Assembly: GCF_001522545.3 (NCBI RefSeq)
Contig: NC_031779.1
Coordinates: forward strand, 4,399,122-4,463,121
Direction of reading: 5' to 3'
Length of the DNA: 64,000 bases
DNA from: Parus major
Lineage: Eukaryota > Chordata > Aves > Passeriformes > Paridae
How positions within the stretch are numbered: position 1 is the stretch's first letter; each line of letters starts with the position of its first letter. The notes under the pieces were generated by a model. That model was not told the origin of the DNA and did no database searches. It worked only from the letters and a program-made list of their open reading frames with translations. The translations under genes and the position numbers were made by a program. Positions 38,860 to 61,948 of this stretch are shown here, piece by piece.

Positions 38860-39020
38860 TTGCATTTAGTAAGTTTAAAGTATCTTAAGTCCTTTCATGC
38901 TGTATGGGAAGTGTATGAACGTGCGACAGGGGTTCCATTTCAATGAGTTGATTTGCAAAGGCACCACGTGGAGCAGTAATTGATCTGATCTCTCCCTGCA
39001 TTAATTTGTCCTACAATTGG
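38860..39020. promoter_or_regulatory. Candidate regulatory block with CACGTG E-box
   Basis: The block carries an octamer-like ATTTGCAT near its start, a perfect CACGTG E-box at 38965-38970 and ATTA words after it. CACGTG is the site of CLOCK:BMAL1, and RORA belongs to the clock loop, so a regulatory role is conceivable. Several other CACGTG sites occur in the window, so specificity is weak. Confidence 0.2.
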
Positions 39021-40344
39021 TTGTGGCAGTCCCCAGCGATTCGTGCTTCTGAGATTCATCCATTGTCCTGCATCTCAGAGTGCAGCACTAAGTTGGAGTT
39101 TTAGATGCTGTGTGCCTAATTGAAAGTAAGTACCTTGAAGATGTAAATTTGAGGAAATCAGGAATTCTAAAACTATACCTGATTTGGTGCCGGCACTCAT
39201 AAAAATGATGTTGGGCAAATGCTGGCACAGCTGGAGCCTGTGAATCTGTGGAGATTCTCTTATACCAGTAAAGCAGCCTGGAAAATGCATTTGGGACTAA
39301 TTATGGCACCTTTTAGACTATTACTAACCTAGCTTTAGGCCATCACTTTGAAGGCATGTTACATTCCTTCAGAAACACTCTGCAAATGTCCTGTTGCTTA
39401 AGAAATAGGGATTGCATAGACAGGCTTCATGGGTGATTTAACTAACATGCTGGAGATTGTAGATAAACTAGATCCAATTATATCATACCTACTCAAAATA
39501 AGGCAGTAATTATGTATATAAAAGTGAAATGTAAAAAAAAAATACGTTGCCATGTAGCTGTGGAGATAAGCCTTGTCAGTACCCTGTCCAAGGAGCTGCA
39601 GAAGGCTGCTGATTCACTGCAGCAGAAGAGAAAAATAATCATATGTTGAAAAGGCACAACTGGGATTTGGTAGAGCTATTCTGGAATTTGCCCACAGGAT
39701 TGCTCTCTGAATTTGAACTGCATATGATACAAATTCTGAGTTTCTGTGAATTTCAGCCTGTTCTTCAACTTGTTGATGTGAAGGAGGTTTTATGCTACCC
39801 TTTTTGCCACAAGCTCATAAACATGTGAGGCCCCAGTAATAATTCATGTAGCACATTAATGAAACAGCACACACGTCATTTTTCCCTTTTATTAGTTCAC
39901 TTCCTTCTCCACTGTGTTTAATGTGTTAGCTGAAAGCAAAGTGAAATTAAAACCATTTTTGGGGAAGTAGTATTTCCTTCCTTAATTATCTTAAACAGAC
40001 CTCTTAATTTCAGCCTGTTATTTTTTTGCTGCAAGGATGGTGGGGGTTTAAAGGTCAAGGATGCCAAGGTCCTCCTGCTGGGAGCAGATACAAGTGGTGT
40101 CCCACTGAATGGGGCTGCTTGGAAAGCTGCTGATATGGAACTGCCTGGCAGAAGCCCTGGAGTCTGTAGCTGTTGGGCACTGCCTTCCCCAGCAGATGAT
40201 TTTAGTTGCTTTCGGGCTCCCAGGAGCAAATAGATGTGTGCTGCTGCTGTTCAGCTGCCCCTTTCTTGCATTTGATGTCACCTGGAGAAGATTTTGAATT
40301 GGTGCTGTGCTACAAGTCTTCTGGGCTTCTGCTTTATAATTATC

Positions 40345-40420
40345 TTATGCTTTGGGTCAGATCCTGAGCTGTGTCGTGCTGCAATGAAATGGAGCACACA
40401 GTAGCGCTGGAAGATGATTC
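40345..40420. repeat. Possible ancient sauropsid repeat remnant
   Basis: 'ttgggtcagatcctgagctg' followed by 'gcaatgaaatggagcacaca' resembles one half of the same old palindromic repeat suspected at 25455-25545. It is strongly diverged. Confidence 0.28.
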
Positions 40421-41527
40421 TTGATTAATAATAAGCAGCCAGTTAGGGATTCAATGACACACAAAATGCAATATTGTTATAGACATGGCTTTTTGAGAAC
40501 AGAGTACAACTGAAGTTAAGCTAATGCATTGTAAGACCGGTAGTATTAGATGTGATACTGTGTGTTGTCACAGACTGGATAGCTGGAAATTGGATGAAAG
40601 AGGAGCTCCCTTAAACAAGGCAGCTTGTGAATGGATTTGAGCTCCTGACAGAGGTGAACAGCACTTGTTAATGTGTCACACTTGCAGACACAGCAAGAGT
40701 TGCACTTGTACTGTTCTGACTAAGCCACTTCCAGAAAACTGATGCAGCTTCATCCGAGCACACTGCAGCAGAGCAAGGGCTTTCCTGGGGTTTCAGTCAC
40801 CTACCTGTGTGTGCTCTGTGCAGTGAGCAGTACCAAGCACGTGTGAAATGTGCCCTGCTGGTTCTGATCACTAAAGCACTGCCTGTGTATGGTCTGTCCA
40901 ACACTGCCAGCAAAACAACTGCAGCCATGTACTCCAAAAGCAGCTGGGAGGTGTCCCTGAGCGTGCAGGAGCCCCTTTTTGGACCCATGTATTCACACAG
41001 GAGGGTGATGGATTTAGGGATAGTCACACCCCAAACTGAATTCAGCAGGTGGGTTTATATGTATGAATTTATATTCATCAGAGCTTTCATGATTTATAAC
41101 TGTATGGCATTTTCCAGACTGTACCAACTCCTCTGGTTTCAGTAAACTGAGTGCTGCTGTATTTTCCTGCCTTGCTTTTTTTCTGTGGTAGATAATGCAC
41201 AAATAATTCCCTTTTGATTCAGATAGGTAATTTTTGGGTTTCTCATGCAAAATGGAGTTGCTCTTTGCCTCGTAACTTCTGTTTAGGGTTGGCCAATCAT
41301 GCGAGCTGGGTGGATATTGGTGGCTGTGGTAAAGGTGGTACATTTGCTTTCAGGTAGGGCAAGCTTTAAGATTACCTGCTATGGTCTTGCATGGAGAAAC
41401 CTTGCAGCTGGAACAAGCCTTCCTAGTGTCATCTTAGCTCTTTGGCCAAAATGTGAACTCTCCTATTCTTTTTGGCTTTGAAATGCTGATTCTAGCCTTC
41501 TTGTGGGTTCTTAAACACCTTCTCAAA

Positions 41528-41538
41528 TGACCCATTTT
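41528..41538 (-). promoter_or_regulatory. Candidate ROR response element near DBD exon
   Basis: On the minus strand AAAATGGGTCA fits the RORE consensus at every position. It lies about 200 bases upstream of the first zinc-finger exon of RORA. Autoregulation through intronic ROREs is plausible for clock genes but is not shown here. Confidence 0.28.
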
Positions 41539-41741
41539 AATAACCCAAAAGCTATTATATAACGAGCAGCCATAATTTAGTCCAAAGCTCTAGGGGATCC
41601 TTGCAGTTCAGCAATGAATAGTTAATGCAGTATAATGTTTAGCAGGTTATTAGTTTTCACTGTACAAATGCTGATCAGGGAATGCTTTTATAAGGTGTTT
41701 AAAAGAAAATGTAATTAACTGGTTGCGTGCTTCTGTTGCAG

Positions 41742-41827
41742 CTCAAATTGAAATTATTCCATGCAAGATCTGTGGAGACAAATCATCAGGAATCCATTAT
41801 GGTGTCATTACATGTGAAGGCTGCAAG
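41742..41827 (+). CDS. RORA: RORA coding exon: first zinc finger
   Basis: This 86-base exon begins with the last two bases of a split Ala codon and encodes residues 12-39 of ROR-alpha (short-isoform numbering). It starts [16 protein letters not shown] and ends in the P-box CEGCK. The four zinc ligands of finger 1 are Cys18, Cys21, Cys35 and Cys38; the P-box residues contact the AGGTCA half-site. The acceptor is ...ttctgttgcag and the donor gtaagc, and the exon ends in phase 0. It is the first exon common to all isoforms; their different N-termini splice onto it from upstream. The peptide is identical to mammalian ROR-alpha as I recall it. ROR-beta has Val where this has Ile at position 15, which helps exclude the paralogue. 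Confidence 0.98.
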
Positions 41828-44800
41828 GTAAGCTTCTAAAATATTAAGTCTGAGAAGAAGCATTTAGCCTTTTGATAGTGATTATTTTCCTTCTTTTTTT
41901 AAAGAGCAAGCATTGCTCCTAAGTTGAATATAAAATTATTAGGGATTCTGAAGTACTGGTTTTATTTGGGCTTTAAATAGAACGTTTCTAGCACAGTTAC
42001 ATGGCTGCAGATTTTAGGACAATCCTCAAAATCACACAGTTGTGCTAGGTGTGCTGTACATTGTCTCTTGCTGCATAAGCAGAAGAGAGTAGAGAGAGAT
42101 GATCTGCTTCAGGCACACCACCAAGAGCCTGTTCAGTACATTCAGCTGAGGGAGGATGAGTCTTGCTTGCTTCAATCTCCCTGTCTGGTTTTGCTCTGTA
42201 AGTTGCTATGAAGCTCTGTTGAAACAGGTGAGAGCTCTCTCCTCTGTTTTCTTTTGCACTGTGCTGCAGTTACAAATCTATTCTGTTTGGGAGGGGAGAG
42301 AGTGTTTCACAATAGCAGGTGCTTCTGGTGTTCAGCATGCACAGGTTTTGCTGAAAGCACTGCCTGTTCCTTGCAAGGAAATTGCTGCTGTGTAAGGTTT
42401 AGGCTTTGAAATTTTTCCTGGAGTTGTACCTTTGGTAAATCTAGTGAACAAGGACTGCACTAGAAGCACTTCAGTTTTGTTCAGTGTGTCTGTCACAACC
42501 AGGAATTAAACTGGACAGTGCCAACACCAGGTGGGAGTGAAGCTGATCACTCCTTTTGATCCTTAGTGCAGAATTACAGCACTGGCTTGGGGTGACACAG
42601 TATGCACAGCATGCTCTGGCTTGTTGTTTGGATCTATGTTGCAATCCCATACTGATAGGTTTTTGCCTCTTAATCTATACTTGAGGTATGAAGAATTGAT
42701 GATTATGATAGTTTTTATTATTCTCTCTTCACCTGCTTGATATTAAAACCCATCTTCAAAAAGTAACTTCCTTGCATTCACATTATAAAGTTCTCTGTTG
42801 TGTTTTTCCCAGGAAGACTTTTGTGTTTTCATTAACACATTCTCTCAGTCTTGTGGAAGTATTGGTAACAATGAAGGAAAAAAACTAAATATAAGAATCT
42901 TGAAATGATATGGGAACAGCACCTTCTGCCCTTTGTGACTGCTGTTGCTATGGAAAATACAAGAAATGCACTAAAAATGCATGGATAACAAAGTGGTGAC
43001 GTTTTCCAACTATGTTGTTAAGCAGTCTTTGTCAATTTTCAGCTGTGGGAAGTGCAGACATTTGTTGTAAGAATTCTGCTGTTTGACTGAGTTGTCTAAG
43101 GTCAAGTTCTGTTCAGGGTCTGAGAGCTCTTTAAATGGTCTGGGACCAGAGTACCTGGGAGAGACATCCATGACATCCAAACCTGAGTGCAGACACAGCA
43201 GGGTTAACGTGTCTGATGTTGCTGATGCTTGGCCAGGCCTCCCCACACGGGGCTTCTTGCAGAGCAGGAGCCCAAGGACAGGGAAGCTGCCAGCTGTGTT
43301 TTCCTTCTTTCATCTTCATGCACTTAGTGAGAAATGTGAGTGCAGTATACTGTGTTTTAGAAGAAATTATTTTCCTTCAAATGCTGTATAAATCAAGTTC
43401 CCTTGGAGCTCTGTGCAATCCTCTGCTTCTGAGAATTCCACCAGAATGGTCAGCTGGTGAGAAGGGCAAAAGGGAAAGCAAGCAGGCAGGGATGCTCAGC
43501 ATGCTGAAACCCATTTGAACCTTGAAAGCAGTGTGAGAAATAAGGCAGTGGCCCAGTGAATGATTTTGGCGTTTTCTCCTCCTCTTGAAGGAGCACAGTA
43601 AAGTTTTGTAGCCGTACCATTTCTGACAGAATTTTAAAGCCAATTAATATCAATTTAGTCAACCAAGTTATCTTCCTTTGAGAAGCTCAGTCCTAAAGAA
43701 GCTCAGTCTTATTTAATGCCAGAGCCCAGAGGAGCTGCAAGTACTGACAGACTGGGGTAGTGCTAGTGGGCATAAGTCACAGGAAGAGTTTGTGTGATCA
43801 TGGCCTAGGCAGCATTTAAAATGCCCTACTGTGACTGATTCTGCTTGTGCTATACTCTTCCACAGTAATGTCAACAAAGTCTCACCCAACAGAACTATTT
43901 TGGCTGGTGAAAAGGTTGGCATAACTTGGCTTCTGCCAAAGCAGCCAGGTGTGGATTGGTATGGGTTTCTTCTCCCAGCTTTTCTGTGGCTATGACTGCT
44001 GCAGGTTTGAGCATGCTTATGTTGCTCTTCATGTTATGCTAAAGCTTCCTTTGTAAAAAGTACTTGGCTGCAAAGATCTCATTGCCAGTCCTGTGCCTTG
44101 GCTCCTGCAGCCGATGTCCTGCACAGTCCCAGAGAAGTCAGTGAGGTTCTGCCCAGGTGCCACAAACCCACCCAGGTGCCTCAGATGGCAGAGCAGGGCT
44201 GTGGCTGTCAGAAGGGAACAGCTGTGCTGCTGCCCTGGAGCCAAGCCTGTCAGGAGTGATCTACAGGCAGCAACAGCCACGGCAAGTGGGGTGTTTTCAG
44301 CTTGGGCTGCTTTCACTCCAGTTTGGCACAAGCTTTAATGTTACTTAATCCTAATGTTAACTTAAATGTTACTCTGTAAATACTGATAACCAGCAGAAAT
44401 ACAATTTATTCTAAACCTGAAGTTTTAGTTGCAAAGACCTTCTGTGCAGTTCTGATCTGTATCACAGATGAAATCACAGACCACCTCTTGTCAAATTGAC
44501 TTCTGCTGATCCTCTTGGTCTTCTGCAGCCTTGCAACCCTTGCATTTCACAGAATTGAAAGTGCTCTGACCAGATTTAGCTGTTGCATTGCATTTCACAT
44601 AACTAGACGTGAAGATCTGTAATGAAACCCATTAGTGTTTCTTGGGAAGTTTTCATTTCCTGCCTTGCTATGATGTTGCTGGCTGTTTTTATGAAGTTAG
44701 TGGCAGTGTTTTGCACAGGCATTGAGTACTCCCAACCCATCAGCCTATTTAGCTCAATTTTAATCTGCCTTTAAAAAAGCAAAATTTAACACCCCTTCAT

Positions 44801-45759
44801 CATCTCCCCCTTAACTGAAAATTTGAGGTTATAGCTAGGCTGTGTTTTACACTTGATCAAGGAGGGCTTCTGTGGCTTATTACAAATAAAATAAATTTTT
44901 AAGGAGAGGGTAGTTGTAAAAGCACTGCTGACAAAACTGGTATCTGTATGGAGCACTTCACTCAACCATTAGCTGTGGGAACCCATTAACAACCTTTTAT
45001 GCTGTAGGAAGGACCAGGCTGGGAAAGGAGACTGGATTTTACACAGGCATGTTCTTTTCCACTAGCTGAACGTTGAATTCAGTTTCCTGTTGTCATACAA
45101 TGAACTGCATCATTTAATTCACAGACACAGTTACTTGGGTTTACTGTCAATAGATCCTGCCCAGCTGACCCACCAATGCAGCAGCAATCCCTCTCTTTGC
45201 TGTCTGTATGCAGCTGGTCACACTAAACCACCCATACAGGGCATTGCTGGGCATTTCAGATGCTTTCAAAGGTTTATCAGTACTGCCTTTTGTCTCTTGT
45301 GTCTTTTAAGACCTCAGATGATCTTGTTCATTGTAACTGCAGAGAACAGTCGTGAGTCTTTACTTCAGGAAACAATACCTGATGTGCTGTCCCTGCCCAT
45401 CTTGCTTTCATTTGTTGACAAACACAACCTCACTCCTGTCTTTATTACCAGTGTAAAACTGAAGGATTTTGCTCTGTTTTCAGTGACACCAAATACTTTA
45501 TTAACACAGTTTATTAAACAACAGTGTCATAGCACTTTCCTCGCTTCACAACTATAATACGTGCTGGTGGTCATAAAAGGGTTAAACATCCAATTGGAAT
45601 GTTTGCCTGTCTTTTGTATTACAGTGTGTTTTTCTGATGTTTCTTTGAAGAAAATTTGTGTTGGTGTTGGTTTGCTTTAGAAAACAGTAAAAGAATGACT
45701 CCCCCCAACTAATTGTTAATTGCTCAGAATATTGCAAAACTTAATGATACGTGGAAGTC

Positions 45760-46010
45760 TTTAAGTATTAGCCATAAATCATGGGATTATGAATAAGCCT
45801 TTGTTGTCACAGGCTCGCATACAGTCATTCCAAAACGTCTGCCATTAGGATGCAGCAAGGCAGCTGTCAGCTGTTTTCTTGTAATTAAACAGCCAATGAG
45901 CAGCTAATTAAGACATATGTGTATACAGAAGTGGAAGTGGGTATGTTAATGAACTGTAGGAATCAATTCATTAAATGAAAATTTGTCAAAAGACCAAACA
46001 TGAGCTCAGC
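45760..46010. promoter_or_regulatory. Candidate conserved noncoding element
   Basis: The block combines many ATTA/TAAT homeodomain cores (GTAATTAAAC, CTAATTAAG, TTAATGAAC, CATTAAATG), an E-box CAGCTG near 45870, and CCAAT, with no simple repeats or transposon signature. Such texture is common in developmental enhancers of large nuclear-receptor introns. This is a judgement by eye. Confidence 0.25.
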
Positions 46011-48334
46011 GTTTCAGCCCATGCGCAGTGGGGAGGGAGCCTGTGCGGTGCCATTTGGGATACGAGGGAAGCACAGCTGGCTCAGGAGCCAGCTCAGACA
46101 CCAACATCTCCAATGCTGAGCAGAGGAGTCACTGACATTATTAATAGACTTTGCTAAAACTGCTATTTACATTTCAAAGTCCTTTTTTAATAAGTTGTTA
46201 TTCCAGCTGACTTGCAGATGAAAAGTTCTTGCGCTGTTTTTTTCCCAAACCTGATTTTGTGGCAGCGAGTGAAAACCCATAGACAGTGTTGTGTATAAAT
46301 AGGAGTCTGAAATGCAGGGACCAAGCTGTGGCTTGCAGTGAGCTCTGCTCTTCTTCTGGCACCAAGTGGATCCATCTGCAGCAAGGGGAAGAGCAGAGCT
46401 CACTGACTGGGGTTGGATCTTTGTGCTGACACCAGGAGGGCCTGAGACTCAGCCCAAGTGTGCCACAGGCCAAAGTGCTCTGGCACCGCGGCTCCTTCGG
46501 TGCAGCACCAGCTTTGTCTCTGTGCTTGATCAGGAGGGGTGGCTCTGCCTGGGCCCATCAGGTCACATGAAATAATGGCTGTAAACATGCCTGCAATAAA
46601 AAGCATGTGGTCTGGGCTGGCTTGCATAAGGCTTGAATGTATACACGTGTACCAAGCATGCATCCACCTCCTCCTTCCCGGTGGAAAAATTATCGTCAGC
46701 TCCATGCCTCTGGCAAAAGCGAGGGAATAGAACAACAGAATAAATAGTGTTTCTCCTTTTAATAAAGAATACCTAGAAAGAAACTGTAGGTGCTTGCAGA
46801 AGGCTCCTATAATAGGGGCTTTCCCACGTGCCTTAAAGTGATGTGAAACCTCAAGAACCTCGAAAAGCTTACAAAACTCACAAGTAAAATGACAGCACCA
46901 TAGAGCAGGAAATCCTCACTTGACCTTCATTGTCAATTCACTCCCAAATCTCAGATACCTGTGTTTCTGAGCTCTGGACAAGTTTAGATTAGTTTTTGAA
47001 GTTTGTGGCAAGGTGTCTTCTTTCTTTAGCTATTGCTGATGTTTTCTTGGGTTTGTTTTTAAAAACACTTTGCTGTTTCTCTGGTTTGGAAAGTACAAGT
47101 GCTTTTAAAGGCCTGGGTTCAGGCATTTCTGCTCTACTGGAAATTTAGCTTCCAGCTATAACTTAGCTGACATATTGTACACTAAAATGTATTGAGCAGC
47201 TGTGTCTCTAGGGAAAATCTGGAAAAGGAAAAAGGCCAGTATTTTCTCCATTATAATACTAAAAATAATCCTCAGCTTGACAAGGCTATTCTTAATAAAA
47301 TATGCCAAGTGGCAATTCAGAATTAGTGTATGTATATATATCTCAGCTAAAGGAAGACATATGGATCCTTGAGGTTATTGGGACATGTTAGTTTCACATA
47401 TTGTTTAGATTCATTTCCAGAATCTCAGAGGTGGCAGAGGGTTTCATGCAGCTTGTGTGTGACAATGTCATTCAGTGTAACTAGAAAAGTGTTTGGAGAA
47501 CTGAAATTTTGAGGGACTGATGCAGAACCTTGACGGGTCACTGGTCAGCTCAATCCCTAATCCTGTTTTTCTGGTGAATGGCATTGCACTTGGAGTTTAG
47601 TGGTGAGCACACTTGTACTTGCATAGAGTGACAGGCTCCACTGACGGTGCTCCCAGAACTGGAAATGAATCTATCTACTTAACCAAGAGTTGGTTTCTGT
47701 AGAGGGATCAGTTGTGATGTTGGAATAGTAGACATTCCCACAGTATTTCAGGTTTTCTGTAGGGTGAAGTGCATTCAGTTGGAGCTCAATATGTGCAATA
47801 CTTTCAGTCTCAGTGACAATTATCTCACTATTGACAAACATGAAACAACTGCTTGAAAGTTCAGTCATATAGAAACAAAGACCAGGAAAAAAAAAAGGTA
47901 AGAAATTATGTACAGGAAAACAGGATTAAAGACAGCATCTTCAGTTTCTTATTTTTCTTTTTACATTCCATGTTTCCCCAGTAAGGCTTTAATAAAAGGG
48001 GTGTAGTCAACAAAGACTGGTTCCCTCCTGCTAAGATGGAGCAGGGGCTTTGTCTGTGTTTTGCCATGTTTCTGTCTGCAGGCAGTTTGACAGGAAGTAC
48101 TTGACTACTCGAGAATTATCATGCAGAAGTCCTTCCTTTGTTTGCTTCACCAAGTATCTGTGCGTGTGCTGAGGGACTCCAGCATGAAACCTCTGAGTAA
48201 ATAACAAATTGGTAAAAGTCCAGCTTTAATTAAAAGGTGCCCAGCCTTTCCAAGGAACTATTTTACTTTGCAGCACTGTTAATTAATCCATTATGTGGCA
48301 ATGTAAAACTAAAATAGTGTGCTCACTGCTCTCA

Positions 48335-48450
48335 AATGCCTCTTTAGAATGACTACATCTTTGCAGAATCCTTGTGAAGTAGGTATTACACATACAGCAG
48401 CTTATGTTTGGGCAGTCTGTGGCAAAAGGATGAAATGGACTTCAAAGCAA
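48335..48450 (+). repeat. MIR-like ancient repeat remnant
   Basis: 'gcagaatccttgtgaagtag' followed by 'gtattaca' and then 'aaaaggatgaaatggacttc' parallels the MIR line 'acaacaaccctgtgaggtag gta...' followed by 'acagatgaggaaactgaggc'. Strongly diverged and noncoding. Confidence 0.4.
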
Positions 48451-48689
48451 ACAGCTGCAGAGCAGTTAATGACGTGCACCCTTGGAGGAGACAAAGTTGT
48501 AGCTGTGCATAACCTTCCAGCTCCAGCTTTCTTTGGAGATGGGGTTACTCAGGAAAGAAATCACGCATAAAACGTGTTTTAGCTTTGCCCCTCCTTAAGA
48601 ATCTAAATCCTGCACAGAATTGAACAAAACCTGGGCTGTCAGCATCAAACTAACTCACACAATAGCAGCAACAGGTGACAGCAGCACCA

Positions 48690-49265
48690 GTGCAGTGACC
48701 ATCCCTCTGTCCTGGGCACTAGTGAGGCACCTCAAGTGCTGTGTCTGGTTTTGGGCCCCTCCTGACAAGCAAGACATTGAGGGGCCAGAGTGGGTCCAGA
48801 GAGGGGCAGCAGAGCAGGAAAGGGTGTGGAGCACAGATCTGTTACTGGTTTTAAGTCTGATAAGGAACAGCTGAAGGTGCTGAGATTGTTTAATCTGGAG
48901 AAGAGGAGGCTCAGGTGTGACCTTCTTGCTTTCTACAGCTCCCTGACAGGAAGATGGAGCCAGATGGGGGTCAGGCTCTTCTCCCATGGAGCCAGCAACA
49001 GAACAAAAGGAAATGGCCTCATGCTGTGGCAGGGCAAGTTTCAATTGGATATCAGGAAAAAATTCTTCACTGAAAGGGTGGGCAGGCATTGGAATAGGCT
49101 GTCCATGGAAATGGTAGAATCACGATCCCTGGAAGTGTTCAAAAAGGCATGTGGATGTGGCACTTGGGGTTTAGTGGTGAACAGAGTGGTGCTGGAGTAA
49201 CGCTTGGATTTGATGATCTCAGAGGTCTTTAACAAACTTAATGATCCTGTGTTTTTAAACAGCAT
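48690..49265 (+). mobile_element. CR1 LINE 3' fragment, sense
   Basis: Clear avian CR1 sequence in sense orientation. It has 'ctgtgtctggttttgggccc', 'agtgggtccagagaggggca', 'aatctggagaagaggaggct', 'acagctccctgacaggaaga', 'atatcaggaaaaaattcttc', 'gaataggctgtccatggaaa' and the terminal 'atgatcctgtg' near 49,240-49,255. The copy lacks most of the reverse transcriptase, as expected from 5' truncation, and its frames are not intact. It sits about 0.5 kb upstream of the second zinc-finger exon, in the same orientation as RORA. The frames at 48790-49200 (+) and 48655-49089 (-) are derived from it. Confidence 0.9.
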
Positions 49266-59725
<10,460 letters not shown>

Positions 59726-59838
59726 ATCGCTCATGGCTTCAGGAGAAAGTAAAAATTGAGAAACTCCAACAGAAGATCCAGCTAGCACTTCAGCATGTCC
59801 TACAGAAGAACCACCGAGAAGATGGAATTCTAACAAAG
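59726..59838 (+). CDS. RORA: RORA coding exon: LBD helices 9-10 region
   Basis: A 113-base exon encoding residues 377-414. It begins [16 protein letters not shown] and ends [10 protein letters not shown]. It forms the amphipathic helices that pack the core of the ligand-binding domain. The exon ends in phase 0 with AAG|gtaaga, and the acceptor is ttcag. It is identical to the mammalian sequence as I recall it. Confidence 0.98.
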
Positions 59839-61257
<1,419 letters not shown>

Positions 61258-61928
61258 ACGTATCACCTAAGCACTTCTAGAATGTCTGAAGTACAAACAT
61301 TAAAACAAAAGAAAGGAAAAAAAAAGGAAAAAAAAAAAAAAAGAAAGAAAACCAAGACACTTTATATGGCCCTGAACAGACCTAGGGAGCCAACACACTG
61401 CACATCTCTTGGCGGTCGGGGTCAGGCGAAGGATGGGAAACAATGAAACAAAGTTGAACTTGTTTTTCTCATGCATATGATTTCCATTATGCCTACAAAT
61501 ATGGACCCTTTTTCTGTCTCAACTTCTCAATCCTTGACCTCTGTTTACACAGACTGAGGGTTCTAATGTCAGAAGGTTGTTTTCTCCTGTAGTTCACTGC
61601 CCAGACTTTTGACAGAACAATCAATTTGTTGGTCAGAACAGAGTCCACCTAGTAATCAGCGACTGGTGTGCATTGCAGAGATTTCAGCATCAGTTTGCAC
61701 AACTTGCTCATTGTTTCATGAAGGACGATTTTTTCTCACCTACCACTGTTTGCCAGTAGACAGAACGGCATGAAAAGGGTCCATAGCAATAGCAACAATA
61801 GCATTATAATATATTACAGGGTAAATGGGCATGAAGACTATATATAGCAAAAGAGATATTGTTTATATATTGTTTTAATTAATATAAAATGTAGTTACTG
61901 GTATAGCTTTTCTTGTTGAATTGATAAG

Positions 61929-61948
61929 GCACTTTCATTTTGCACCTT
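61929..61948 (+). promoter_or_regulatory. Cluster of miR-17, miR-19 and miR-18 seed matches
   Basis: GCACTTT (61929-61935) is complementary to miR-17/20 seed positions 2-8. TTTGCAC (61939-61945) matches miR-19, and GCACCTT (61942-61948) matches miR-18. All three microRNAs come from the miR-17~92 transcript. The miR-19 and miR-18 sites overlap by four bases, so only one could be used at a time. The matches are seen; targeting is inferred. Confidence 0.4.

Larger units (their letters stand above)
28641..41741. other. RORA intron up to the first zinc-finger exon
   Basis: Mostly AT-rich intron. Noted inside are a TAAT-rich block with a dyad (29310-29500), a T-run (about 31,183-31,197), a 9-bp hairpin (34546-34568), a tandem GAATATGT motif (36184-36219), a 12-bp hairpin (37909-37940), a possible element with a CACGTG E-box (38860-39020), and a minus-strand ROR element (41528-41538). 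The 176-codon frame at 35523-36053 has no recognisable domain or splice support. The intron ends in a short pyrimidine tract and CAG at 41741. Confidence 0.5.
41828..48689. other. RORA intron between zinc-finger exons
   Basis: The intron runs 41828-49762 (7,935 bases) from gtaagc to cccag. This left part contains no supported exon. A TAAT-rich block at 45760-46010 looks like a possible conserved element, and a probable MIR-like remnant lies at 48335-48450. Open frames such as 45090-45557 have no recognisable content. Confidence 0.55.

Noticed and set aside
1..41741. Search for upstream RORA coding exons (short N-terminus MMYFVIAAMK and the long-isoform exon ending KKTHTS)
   Set aside because: Neither peptide nor a fitting exon could be found in the readable sequence, so they are taken to lie outside the window or in the gap.
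48655..49200. Frames of 136 and 144 codons on opposite strands
   Set aside because: Both lie in a CR1 LINE fragment and are remnants of the element, not host genes.
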